A stretch of DNA of 64,000 nucleotides, from contig OZ316891.1 in assembly GCA_973895155.1 (NCBI GenBank), positions 6,138,001 through 6,202,000 on the forward strand. The letters are read 5' to 3'. This stretch comes from Marsupella aquatica (taxonomy: Eukaryota; Marchantiophyta). Below, piece after piece: positions 44,901 to 55,049 of this stretch (positions within the stretch are counted from its first letter, which is position 1; each line of letters begins with the position of its first letter). The position numbers and the translations under genes were made by a program. A model generated the notes under the pieces. It worked only from the letters and a program-made list of their open reading frames with translations, made no database searches and was not told the DNA's origin.

Positions 44901-47900
44901 TCCGTACATGGGTGGGACCGGGATTGGTCTCGGGATGGGGTTTACTTCCTCCAATTGCGGAATGGACGGATCCCATGAGACTCGCTTTTTATGTCTCGGT
45001 CTCAAGTTTTCGGCCTCAGGCGGTTGTTGGGCTGGTTCATGGTTACAAGGCTCTGAAATGGAAGGAGTAGCCACGGCTCCCTGCTTGGCTGGAGCCGTGT
45101 CCTCCGTCTCGACGAGTTGTTCGTGCGTTTCCTCATCCCCGACAGTAGATGTACTTGGGGTGGACTCAATGGCAGCCCTCGGGTAATTTAGGAGATGTGT
45201 TTCTCGGGTTGCTTCAACTCCGAAGACATCTTCCTCGGATAGGGACGAGATGAGTTTGATCATATTGAGTTCCTCTTCCTCCGAGGTCTCCGAATCATAT
45301 TCCTCGGGTCCTTGTGGGGTTTCTCCCTGATAATCGTCCATTGCCCAGGATACCCGTACGGTGGGTTCCCCGAACCGTAGCTCCTTCTTTCCCCAATCCG
45401 TGACTACACGGCCACCGTACAGCCACGGCCTGCCCAGAAGAACCGGATAAGAGGAGGGACGAACCGGCCTCATGACTAAGAAGTTGAGATAGAACTCTAC
45501 CCCTCCCACCAGAGTGAGCACTCGTGTGAGCGTGCCTAATGGGAGGACCCTTGCCCCGTTTGCTAATCTGATAGCTCGGGCCGTGGGTTGATACGTGAGG
45601 TATCCTAACTTGACTGACGTTTCTTCAGTCATGATGTTGACTCCCGCTCCTCCGTCTACAAGGACCATCTTGATGGTACAGTTATTAATTTCGATCGAGA
45701 TGTCCGGCGCTCCAAGGTCCTCGCATATCATGTTGCAGTCCGCACTCCCAACTCGGGGTAGTCTTCTCCTTCGGCGACCCATGAGCAACTCCCTCAGTTG
45801 TCGTCTGTACTGTGGGTTGTTCTGCAACAGTTGCCCCACCGTCGCTGTAACCGGGCAACTCTTCACGTCCTCCTTAATATCATAGTCCTCCTTTGTTTCT
45901 TTCGTTGGCTGCTGCTTGGCTTCCTCTTGTTTATCTTGCTTTTCTTGCTCCTGACGCCGGGCTGTCTCGGCTGCTTTGATGTCCTTATCGATTGCCTTCT
46001 GGTATTTCTGAGCTTCGTAAGCCTCCAGCTGTTTCTTTACCAATTCTTCGATGCGGGGGAAAAATAGCTTCGGGTCATCCCGTCGGTAGTCATCGTCCTT
46101 TTCCGGGGGTATATATATCGCTGGCTGCACTGGAGTAGTATCTTGCTTTTTCCTCCGTTTCTCCTCCGTCTTTTCTTCCTTCCGTTCGGCCCTTGTCGAC
46201 ACTCGGTAGCACTCGGCCTCATCCAATGGATTAGGGTGTTCCGCCACGTCCACCAGATTCACCCACTCGGTGTTGTCATCTTGCCATTCTACAGCAATCA
46301 TTTGGACGACTGCATCGCTCGTGACTGGTCCAGCCTGGGCCGGTCTAGCCGCACTCGTTCGAGCAGCGATTACCAACGGACAGTTGGCCGTGGAATGAGC
46401 CTCCGTTTTGCAAACTTGACATAGTGGGGTGCCTCGGCCATCTCCCTGACGTCTTGGTTCGGTGCATTCCCTCGCAAAGTGTCCTGGCTTTTCACAGTTG
46501 TAACAAACCGGGGACCGCCAAATCCCTGGCTTAGGAGGGATGCTCGGGTTACTGATAACCTGGAAACTCCGGCCATTACTTGGGTAGGGGTACGCAGTTC
46601 TACCCGCTAAATTACGCGGACCAACCGTTGAAATCTGGTACACGGAATCAGGAGGGTCCTCAAAGAAATACTCCGTGGACTCCGATTCGGGGCCCGGGTT
46701 GTCAACATCATCCAGCTCTACTTGGTGAACTCGGTTCTTCCACCTTGGGCATTCCTGCACCACATGGCCGGATTGGAAGCACTTTGAACACCACGCATGG
46801 GCTCGAATCTCAGATGGCTTCTTCTTCTCCACCGGCTTCTCCGCAAGATGTACTGACAGTGCTTTGAGTCGATCCGTGATTTCGTTCAGCTTGTCTGCTT
46901 CGGCAGCCTTTGGATCTGGTATCGTTCTTCGCGCCCGGGGTTTAATCTTCCCCTCCTTCTTCACTCGTCTCTTCTTCTTTTTGCTCCGGCTTTCGCTCTC
47001 CAAGTCACTTCCTGATGAACTGGAGGTAGAGGATCCGATGCTTGAAGCTGAATCCGAACTGGATTCCGTCTCGGAGCTGGACGAGGTCGAACGATGTTTC
47101 TTCTTCTTCTTCCGTTTCTTCTTTCTCTCGTCGTCCGATTCGGAGTCACTGTCACTGAAGGTTTCGTACTTACCCTTCCTGCGGCGTGCTCGCTGGCTCC
47201 GCCGGGAGTTATAGGTGGACTCCCGGTAAGTTTCGGCGCACGCTATGGCCGCCTGCATTGAAATTGGATTATTCTAGCGTACCCAGAATTGCATATTCGT
47301 GGGCAAACCATGAAGGAACCATGTAAGCTGGAGCGCGTCTCCTGGCCTGGGCCGGATCTTGGCCGCAAGTTTCTGAAACTTCTGAATGAACTTCCGCAGG
47401 GACTCTTTTTTTCCCATGCGAAGCTGGCCAATCTTTAATAGAGAACGTTGTTCTGATCCAATGGCACGAAACTCCTGCAGCAATGCAGCTTGGAATTGTG
47501 CCCAGGTAGTCCCGGGTGGTAACGAGTTGTACCATGGACGAGCTTCTCCCCGCATTACTCCCGGGAGGACGGTTAGCTTAATGGCGTCTTCCCCATTAGC
47601 TTTAGCAGTGGCTTCAAACTCATCCAACCATTCATCCGGATCATCCCCATGACGCCCTTTGAAAGGTCGATAATGAAATCGCGATCATTGCAATATTTGT
47701 GGAGGCGCCTGAGCAGCGCGGGCCACCAGTGGAGCGGTTGCCATAGGTGGTGGTGGTGGTGGTGGTGGTGGTGGAACCGCAGCAGGGCCGGTCGAACCGG
47801 ACCCCGAAGATCCCAGGGGTATGTTCATACGTCGGGACGATTGCGAGTCCTCCGAGCCCGACGAGTCGGAGCTTGTTGTGGTTGCACTTTCTCGTTCGCT

Positions 47901-47945
47901 GGTCAATCTCCTCAAGTAAGCTGCTTGAGAACGAGTGACGGGCAT
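41946..47945 (-). pseudogene. gypsy gag-pol polyprotein (single 2,000-codon frame, two nonsense codons in gag)
   Basis: Gag, protease, RT, RNase H and integrase lie in one frame. Gag carries the MPVTRSQ start, a proline run and three CCHC knuckles: CSKCFQSGHVVQEC, CYNCEKPGHFAREC, CQVCKTEAHSTANC. Protease has VDGGAGVNIM (~45,650). RT has PFTDMVLDM, FRRMPFGLCNAPAMFQ and the catalytic FIDDF (~44,150). RNase H has YVDVSGFCIGS and TDHDSLKY. Integrase has the zinc region ending CDLCQ (~42,970) and a DDE core in GIDYIGPF, SDRGTHF and GMAERANGII. The C-terminus has the GPF-type module (TRWLGPFLV) and no chromodomain. TGA at 47,685 and TAG at 47,274, each a C-to-T change relative to copy A, break gag; the remaining 1,770 codons (47,258-41,946) are open. 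Pol looks catalytically complete. Readthrough or complementation in trans is not excluded. Confidence 0.93.
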
Positions 47946-48038
47946 TTACTCATATAAATGCAATGGTTAGTACTACGTCCTGATGTATCCTGCCTAGGTG
48001 AATACGCACATGTCTCCCCTCTACGATATGTAGAGTGC

Positions 48039-48056
48039 CCCCTCCATCTAGCGCCA
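48039..48056 (-). promoter_or_regulatory. candidate gypsy primer-binding site
   Basis: Minus strand TGGCGCTAGATGGAGGGG, 12 nt after the inferred LTR1 end and ~95 nt before the gag ATG. TGGCGC-type sites complementary to tRNA 3' ends are common in Tat/Athila-like gypsy elements. The same site follows LTR2 (37,947-37,964). The 12-nt gap is larger than usual. Confidence 0.5.
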
Positions 48057-48968
48057 AAACAAAGGCTATGTCACGTCGTAGGCTTCGGCCTTAACTCAGA
48101 CTTCAGCTTAGATGGGCACATCCCTCGTAAATCTGAGGGTTCGGGCAGGAAGGGAAGCACGTAATGCACCTTATTCTCGTAAACTAGCGCTAAGTGCGCA
48201 TACTGCTAAATACGGACACCTCCTAGGTATGGTTTGTGTTCTGCCGCCGGAACGTACCTTAGTCGATAGCAGGATCGACCCCGGCTTAAGGGCTTCTAAG
48301 CCTTCGTGCTGTCCGCCTTCGATCCGGATTCGATGATACAGGTCCTCAACCCGTGCTCGCAACCACTTACCCGCAGGCTGCACCCTGTGCACGTCTCGGG
48401 TAGTGCGTTTGGCCCGGCGCTGCCACCCATATACGAGAAACCCACACACATATGCGCACACATGCATACAATCTCGATTTACACGAAGGAAAAATGATGG
48501 GAAAGGATTTTTACTACAAAGGGAACATATGCGTACACTTAGTTGACACGACAGCCCTGGAATGCACAGGTTCAAGGCCAAGGGTGCACACTACAACGGA
48601 GCCCGGCTCCGCACTCGCCCGACAAGCTTAGTCCTACCCCCTCCCCTTGGTACTCTGTCATTCCCAGAGGTCGGGACTCCCCGCATGTCCCGCGGATGTC
48701 CGACTCTGAAACTAAAAACCCCCCCCTGCCTCTACCGAGGGGTGCACTAAATACTAAGAGCCGAGGAACAGGGCATCCTCCCGCCAAAGATTCGCTGACC
48801 AAGGTCCTAACTAAGCTGACAGTCAGGCCGGAAAACGGCTGTGTCTTATTAGAAGATCCTAATCTACGCAGGCTGGACAGCAGGGCAGCGCTGCCGTACC
48901 TAAGGCAGGTGCCTGTCCCAAGAGCCTGACTAAGCCAATCCTAATCCTAATCTATTCCTACTCCGCCG

Positions 48969-51605
48969 CTAATGCCTGGCACGCTTGCCAGAGCCGCCCG
49001 AATGGGAACGGCCATCCCGCTGCCTTCGAAGCCTGTCATTGTCCGCTTTGAGGAGCTGGACCTGGTCCAGCAGAGATTCGTTCTCTCGCCTCGCCGCGTC
49101 CGTCTCCTCTGCTGCCTCCTGACATGCCTCCTCCAGCTGCTGGGCGTCGCTCGCCAGTTTACTCGCCAGCTGGTCCTGCTTCTCGGCCTCGGTTTGGAGC
49201 CGCGCCATCTCGGCCTGCAGTGTGGCTATCTCCGTCGCGTCCCACTGGGCTCGCTCCTCGGCCTCCTCCAGGTCTTTCTGCCAGGTGACAGCTTGTTTCT
49301 TCAAACTGTCAATCTGGTTCCGGAGTCGTGTAATCTCGGCCTCGTTCCCAGCTTTGGCCTGTTCGGCTAGGGCGGTAAGAGCGTACGCCTTTGCTAACAA
49401 CTCATCGGCGGCTGCAACCTTGGGTCGTAGTTGCATAAGCTCAGCCTCTTGAGCCGCCACTTCGTTCTTTAGGTACACGGACTCCACCCGGTACCGCTCT
49501 ATCCTCTGAAGGGCCTCCGACTGGGCCCGCCCTGCCTTTACGGCGGCAACCAACTCCTGATTGAAGAAACAGGCTACCTTCCGAGCCATGAACTCCCCGG
49601 TATCCCGGGCAATTTGATGAGAGAAATCTCCCAGAAGCCCGTTCAGAAACGTACCCTGTACGAAGAGTTCCGGGTGGTCCAAGTTGTGCCTGTCCGGATT
49701 TGGGCACGGGCAGACATCAACACGCGCAGGGGCCGGGGCAGTGACGTCCAGCCCTGGGGACATAACGTTGGAAGGGGCCGGAGTATCCTCCTGCAGCGAT
49801 GTCCGGTTTTCCAGAATTGCCACCGGCGGGTCCTTGGGAGACCCGGGTTTGGGTAAGACCTCTGCCGTACCAACTTCTGTACTTAGCCCGGCTAGTTGGG
49901 TCGCATCAACGGTTGCGACGACCGACCCCTCCGGCGCCTCCTCGGTTACGATTACAGCTATTTGTGGAGGTGGGGTGGGTGAAGCTGGCGTGTCCACTGG
50001 ACTTCGGGCCTCGGGTTGGGGTCGTCTCTCCAATGCCGGAAAAACCCACCTAGCTGGGACCAGCTTTGTAACGTTGATGCGGGGAAGGGTTCGTCGATCA
50101 AACCGGGCATACCACTCAAGAATGATTTCGATGTGGCTAGTGAAATACGCCTTCCCGCCAATGTACAGCGTCTTCCTTCGCCGCTCCATCTCTTCATGGA
50201 ATTTCTTAGCGAAGTACGACGCCCACTTCCTAGGTCGATAGTTCTCGACCTGGATGACCTGGGCGGCGGAGATCTCCCCCCGGGGTTCCATCAAGTGGAG
50301 AGCGTACCTCTGGAACTCCAGCCGCTCAGCTATCTCGGGCATGAGGCAGGTCCTCATCACGAACCCGTTGTCTACTGATCCCTCTGAGGGAAAACTTGAA
50401 GATTGGTACTTGGCCCCCTTGCCCCCGGGAGCCCGTGATTCGACTCGATGGTCACCTTCGGGTAACCCGAAGATCATCTTGAGCCGTTCTTCTGTGAGGG
50501 ACATATTCCTTCCCCGCAGCCGAGTCTGTTGACGTACGTCGTCATAATTCTTGACGAATTCTGTCATGTCCTCCCCGTAGTACCTGCAAGTGTTCCAGGG
50601 GAGAGAGGCGAGGTGCTCAAATCCCTGAGTCTTCAGGTACACCGCATGCTTGGGATGGAGGATGTTGCTGTGAACGTTTTCCCCCATGCGATGCATCGTT
50701 ACCTTGGCTACGGCTACCGTGGCTAACGGTAACCCGGATGCACTGGCGGATTCCTTTCTCTTCTTTCCCCGTGACTGACTCGGGGAAGGTGATACTTCCC
50801 CATCCTCCCGATCGGGCCTGGGGAGTGCCACTGCGGTTGGTAACGGGCCCGGGGCGGCCACGGTCACCATGTTGTCTGCTGGGGCCGCTCCTGGGGTCAG
50901 AGCAGGGGGTGGGGACGGTATAGTGTCGGCCCCCCGAGCGCTTGTTCCTCTGGGCCGCCTGGTCAAGGGTGGGGTAGCCTCGTCGTCATCGCTAAGATCC
51001 ACAGCGTTGATGACGGAGCGTACCTGTGCTGGCTGGGTGATAGGTGGTGGGGTTTGGCTAGGCTGCGGCTGAGGCTGAAGCTGAAGCTGAGGTTGCATGG
51101 GCACGGGAACGGGTACGGGTCCGGCTGAGTTGGTCATGTTGGTTGATGGCCGAGTTCCCATGAAGCTCTGTAGGTGCTGGTAGAAGTTCTCCGAAGCGAG
51201 TGCGGACGCCCTTGTCGAACGGTTGGTACTGGACTCGCCGTTAATGACTGCCCGAACCTGGGCAGGGATGTGGTCGAAGTGATGTCGCTGCAGGTCGATT
51301 GTACCCGGGATATTGAAGACCTCGTCCGGAAGCCGAAGCAATGCTTCCCAGAACCCGATATATTTGTCTCCGTCAAAGAAGTACCCAGATACCTCAGCTG
51401 GTTGGTAAAGCTCGCTCTGAGACGGGTAGTCAAAGTTAAGGACGTAGTGGTGTCGTCCTGCTAGGCGGATGGCTCTCTCGTATTCGCGTTCGATCTCGTA
51501 TCGGCGCGGGTTGGCGTGTTTCAATGAATCGGCCAAGTGCCTTCCGGTAGATAGGAACTGCGTCCAGAATCGAATGGCCGAGCTGGAGAGGATCGTGTGC
51601 GACAT
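48969..51605 (-). CDS. ORF1: 878-residue protein of unknown function carried in the gypsy LTR
   Basis: Begins MSHTILSSSAIRFWTQFLST. Residues 1-120 are a mixed helical region (ERAIRLAGRHHYVLNFDYPS, GFWEALLRLPDEVFNI). Residues ~160-300 are Pro/Gln-rich and low-complexity. Residues ~302-530 form a conserved block (LKTQGFEHLASLPWNTCRYY, LTEERLKMIFGLPEGD, CLMPEIAERLEFQRYALHL, RPRKWASYFAKKFHEEMERR). Residues ~530-640 are Pro/Ala-rich. Residues ~695-870 are a long Glu/Gln/Ala coiled coil with a basic tail (GRSHSGGSGKRARH). The block has the look of plant transposon-associated proteins that recognise 'xxGLP' folds, but I cannot assign a family. A diverged homologue is at 59.9-63.9 kb. No signal peptide or membrane segment is evident, arguing against an envelope. 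Its neighbour downstream is gag. Being open over 878 codons while gag is broken suggests recent constraint or youth. Confidence 0.7.
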   Translation of the reverse strand: MSHTILSSSAIRFWTQFLSTGRHLADSLKHANPRRYEIEREYERAIRLAGRHHYVLNFDYPSQSELYQPAEVSGYFFDGDKYIGFWEALLRLPDEVFNIPGTIDLQRHHFDHIPAQVRAVINGESSTNRSTRASALASENFYQHLQSFMGTRPSTNMTNSAGPVPVPVPMQPQLQLQPQPQPSQTPPPITQPAQVRSVINAVDLSDDDEATPPLTRRPRGTSARGADTIPSPPPALTPGAAPADNMVTVAAPGPLPTAVALPRPDREDGEVSPSPSQSRGKKRKESASASGLPLATVAVAKVTMHRMGENVHSNILHPKHAVYLKTQGFEHLASLPWNTCRYYGEDMTEFVKNYDDVRQQTRLRGRNMSLTEERLKMIFGLPEGDHRVESRAPGGKGAKYQSSSFPSEGSVDNGFVMRTCLMPEIAERLEFQRYALHLMEPRGEISAAQVIQVENYRPRKWASYFAKKFHEEMERRRKTLYIGGKAYFTSHIEIILEWYARFDRRTLPRINVTKLVPARWVFPALERRPQPEARSPVDTPASPTPPPQIAVIVTEEAPEGSVVATVDATQLAGLSTEVGTAEVLPKPGSPKDPPVAILENRTSLQEDTPAPSNVMSPGLDVTAPAPARVDVCPCPNPDRHNLDHPELFVQGTFLNGLLGDFSHQIARDTGEFMARKVACFFNQELVAAVKAGRAQSEALQRIERYRVESVYLKNEVAAQEAELMQLRPKVAAADELLAKAYALTALAEQAKAGNEAEITRLRNQIDSLKKQAVTWQKDLEEAEERAQWDATEIATLQAEMARLQTEAEKQDQLASKLASDAQQLEEACQEAAEETDAARRENESLLDQVQLLKADNDRLRRQRDGRSHSGGSGKRARH

Positions 51606-51704
51606 TCAGAGGAGATAGTAGTGGCGACCTAGAGAGAACGAGAGAGCTGGGGTCGAAGCTGGCGCGCGGACTGATGGACTGGTGCACTACAAAGGGTTGG
51701 CTCC

Positions 51705-51713
51705 CCTTTTATA
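51705..51713 (-). promoter_or_regulatory. TATA-like box in LTR1
   Basis: TATAAAAGG, 100 nt upstream of the ORF1 ATG at 51,605, in the expected U3 position. Confidence 0.65.
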
Positions 51714-52625
51714 CTTTGAGGGCTTGTCGATCCCCGACGTCTCCTCGACGCCCATAGGTTGAACCGCTCACGCTTGTGGTGTACCGGCCACTCCGCCGGT
51801 CTGAGTCAGCGTGCGTCAGTGGCCGCTTCCTTAAGTTTGTTATACGGACCCGAGGGAGGGGCCCCTCCATGCTCATAACCCGGGTGTGCGAATAGCGACC
51901 CGCCGCCAGCCCGAACCTGAAGTCCCCCTTATTGCCTAATGATGTCCTACCCCTAATGATTACCTAAATACTGTCGTTATGCTAATAATAGCGGCCTAAG
52001 ACCCACCTAACGCGCGTGCCGAGCGCAGTTAGACTGAATCACTCATTAACCGCCGTACCGGCGGCGTCACAAGTACCTTGCTCAAATGCTTTGTCTTGGA
52101 CCAGGATACCGCTTGCTGAAGGTAGACCAATAATATCCTTCGATGGAAGAGATGCTATGACAAAACTTTGGTCTGTCCATATATGATTTCCAAACATAAT
52201 ATTTTAGGTTATTGTGAAAAATAGAAGAACGAAACCATAATATTAACCTCCACTACTAAATGACCCATATTCATCTATCATTTTATCACCTAGATCACTT
52301 TGGATATCAGAATTGACGCCAACAGGAAGCTGCTCCACCAACGTTGGCGGCGCAAACACTGGACTCAATCTCAATTTGTCTATTATGTAATCAGGTTTGA
52401 CCATTAACTTAGGCGCATCCTCCAAAGTTTCTTTCAATCCAACTTTAGGTCCATTTCTCCAAATGAAATGGGTTGCATGACGGACTGTCTTCATATATCC
52501 TGTTCTACCTATCTCAGATCCCGACTTTTGAGACAAGCGTAATATTATGGGGCTTCCGCTTGACATCCTTGTGAAGACCAATTTATTCCCTGACGAACAA
52601 AATTGAGGAGACTCGGAACAAGTTG

Positions 52626-52972
52626 GGTCAATTGCAAGCTTGAGGGGGGCAAAAAGGATATCCAATTTCTCCACCAAAAGGATTCTAGTCCTTCCCAATT
52701 TACAAGGGGTGGACAAGGTGTTACACCAAATGGCTAGGATTAGTTTGTTGAGATTGGATGGTGAGATCTTGCATGCCAAGTCTTTGGAAGTGTGTCCAGG
52801 CTTTTAGGAAGTCCCAATCTTCTTGGAAGTGTGCACAACAATTTTGGAAGTGTGTCAAACCTTTATGGAAGTGGTGTTCAACTAAATCTTTATGATCTTT
52901 GAGTCCTTTTTCTCTCCGTTTTGAGCTAATCCTTTTTGCGTCCTTTTGCCCCCCTCAATCTTGCAATTGACC
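52626..52972. mobile_element. GGTCAA MITE, copy C (347 bp, TSD GTTG), inside an exon
   Basis: Ends GGTCAATTGCAAGCTTGAGG and CCTCAATCTTGCAATTGACC. GTTG at 52,622-52,625 and 52,973-52,976 is the TSD. It interrupts the methyltransferase-like gene between a ...EEAGAST and a CSESPQF... stretch, and ignoring the MITE and one TSD copy leaves the frame continuous. It is about 40 bp shorter than copy A and diverged in the middle. Confidence 0.93.
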
Positions 52973-54940
52973 GTTGAAGCACCTGCCTCTTCAGCTTCAA
53001 CATTTGTTGTCTCTCCAAGTGGACGGTTGACTTCAATCGCTTGTGCAATACCAACTTGTAGGTCCGTGGTGGGTGTAGTGGCCCCAATATTCTGCCAACC
53101 TGCATCCAATGTGCACGATACCTGCGGTCTCTCGGGATGCAATTTTGATACTTCAGGGTTGAGAGGATTTGCTGGAGGGTCGCCCTCAGGGCGACCCGAC
53201 ATCACTATGTCGAGTTGAGGTAGCCCTTCAACATCGTAGGTAGTAATGCCAACCATTTCTGTTGCTCGAGCATCCCAATTTCCGCCAAAATCCTCCTCTA
53301 CCATAGGACTTGAACCTCCATCATCATGTTGCAACTCACCATCCTCAAGGTCAACTTGCTGAGGGCCCAGTTGGGGGTTGTCCATAGGCCCGCAAAGAAC
53401 ACTTAGATGAGCTCTACTAGGACCATGTACTCCCATCCACTCTTTCATAAGGGAGGGAATCCTGTTGCACAAAACCCTTGCATATGCTTGGGTGAAATGG
53501 TGTTCTTGCAAAGTGTCTGAATAGACAAAACAAGGCCACCTTCAAAACCTGCCCTCCTGAAAAAAAATCGAGGACAGTCTCCCCCTCACCAGAAAAACAT
53601 TCAATAATATTTTTGAGCATGTGTCGGGGCTTGGCATGCAGATTGACAAATCCTCCTCGACTTCCGACCATCTCAAACATTGGAGCTTGCCGCAATAAAT
53701 CTGCCATATCAAATGCGGGAGACTGCTCCTCTGTCTCATTCTCTTTTCCCTTGCTTTTCTCTTGCTTGTCAGCCTTCACTTCAATATTGAAATCACAGTC
53801 AACATCGGGGTGAAAACTAAATTTTGAATTGAACTCTGGCTTAAACAATTGATTCCAATCAAAATTGTCTTCACCTGTAATTCCAGCAAAAATGACCTGC
53901 TCAATAGCTCCTGTAAAAATTAAGCCCTGCGGATTTGGGCGATCTTCCCGATCATAACTCCCGTATTCAACATGGATGGCCAAACGCTTTTCATGTCCTA
54001 ATTTCCTTAGGGCACTCAAGATGTTGGCTGGAAGTGGCCCTGGATGAGTAGTCATGACAACTACAATGGTTGTATTCCTTGGCAACTCCACAATATATTG
54101 GAGCAATACAAAAATTTCCGAATCTGTCCATTCATGTTGTCGAATGCGCTACTAAAATCAACAATTGCAAGTGGACACGTTGGCTTCGCCTCTTCCAATA
54201 ACTCTGGCGTGGTTGTCTTCATTAGATTCTCACTGAAGAACAGATGTCAAGAAAGGCTTTGTTCGTGTGCGCCCAACTCCACCAAATTGTTTGCAGTACC
54301 TCCCGTCTAATCTCACCATTAGACTTTGAGGGAAAGCCTCCTTCACAATATTCTTCCTTAATAAACTGCTAAGGTAGACCTCCCCATCTGCTCTTCGCAA
54401 TTTTGTCAACTCAAGTTGAGATCCCAAGGCCGGCATGATGTTGACCACCGAAGCCCACGATGTCCCCCCGGGAAACTTCTCCTTGTGCTTCTCAACAAAG
54501 TACTCAACAATGACTTGCTTCAATTTAGTCATTACCTTGATGGTATGAGCCATATCTGGCATTGACACCAGATCCATCTTGTTGGACCTCGGCATCTTTC
54601 TTGAGAAGTGCTTTCTTCTCATAAACCGCGGTCAATATATCAATGATATCCTTAGAACTGATCTCCCCTTCAAAACATCTAAAAAGAGTTGGCGTGACCA
54701 ACTTTAGTGGCCGCAGCCCACCATACTCTCCTGCCCCACCAGGGAGCTTCCCTGCCAACCAATCCCAACAAACAGTTTGCCATAAATGGAAAAGCTTATC
54801 CTCAGCAAAGAGCAACCAAAAAATGGCTTTCAGGCTCGACTTTCCCATTGTTATCTTTGCGAGGGAAAACCAATCCTGCATTTACATTCATCCACCAAAA
54901 AACATGTTAGATGTTTAAACTTAGAAATTTCAACTTCTCT

Positions 54941-55049
54941 GCCTCGCCCCTAGAGCAAGGCAAAGAAAATGACAAAGCCATATGAAAATGGTTGGGGCAA
55001 TCATTGTATTCATAGTTCAATTCCGTTTGGGTCGCTCCAAGAGCGAGGC
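54941..55049. repeat. intronic GAGCGA hairpin units
   Basis: Two members of the hairpin family sit in intron 2 of the methyltransferase-like gene: GCCTCGCCCCTAGAGCAAGG at 54,941 and GGGTCGCTCCAAGAGCGAGG at 55,029. Each has ~9-bp arms around a 3-nt loop, with some arm mismatches. Confidence 0.7.

Larger units (their letters stand above)
36080..52071 (-). mobile_element. tandem Ty3/gypsy retrotransposon (LTR1 - gag-pol - LTR2 - partial gag)
   Basis: Two copies of a ~6 kb segment (36.13-41.98 and 46.23-52.07 kb; offset close to 10,093 bp) flank a single pol region. Read on the minus strand, the order is LTR1 (52,071-48,069), primer site, gag-pol, LTR2 (41,978-37,977), primer site, partial gag. 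Homology between the copies ends exactly at TGTGACGCC, as expected of an LTR edge. The element cuts into the methyltransferase-like gene at 52,072. The TSD cannot be checked because the far end is truncated. The pol lacks a visible chromodomain and fits the non-chromovirus Ogre/Tat/Athila group, where extra ORFs and very long LTRs are known. Confidence 0.85.
48069..52071 (-). repeat. gypsy LTR1 (~4.0 kb) carrying intact ORF1
   Basis: Starts TGTGACGCCGCCGGTACG at 52,071 (minus) and ends CGACGTGACA at 48,069. U3 is ~360 bp up to a TATA box. ORF1 fills 51,605-48,969, and ~900 bp of non-coding sequence follow. If the LTR end is placed correctly, ORF1 lies inside the LTR, so every full element would carry two copies. 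Confidence 0.6.
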
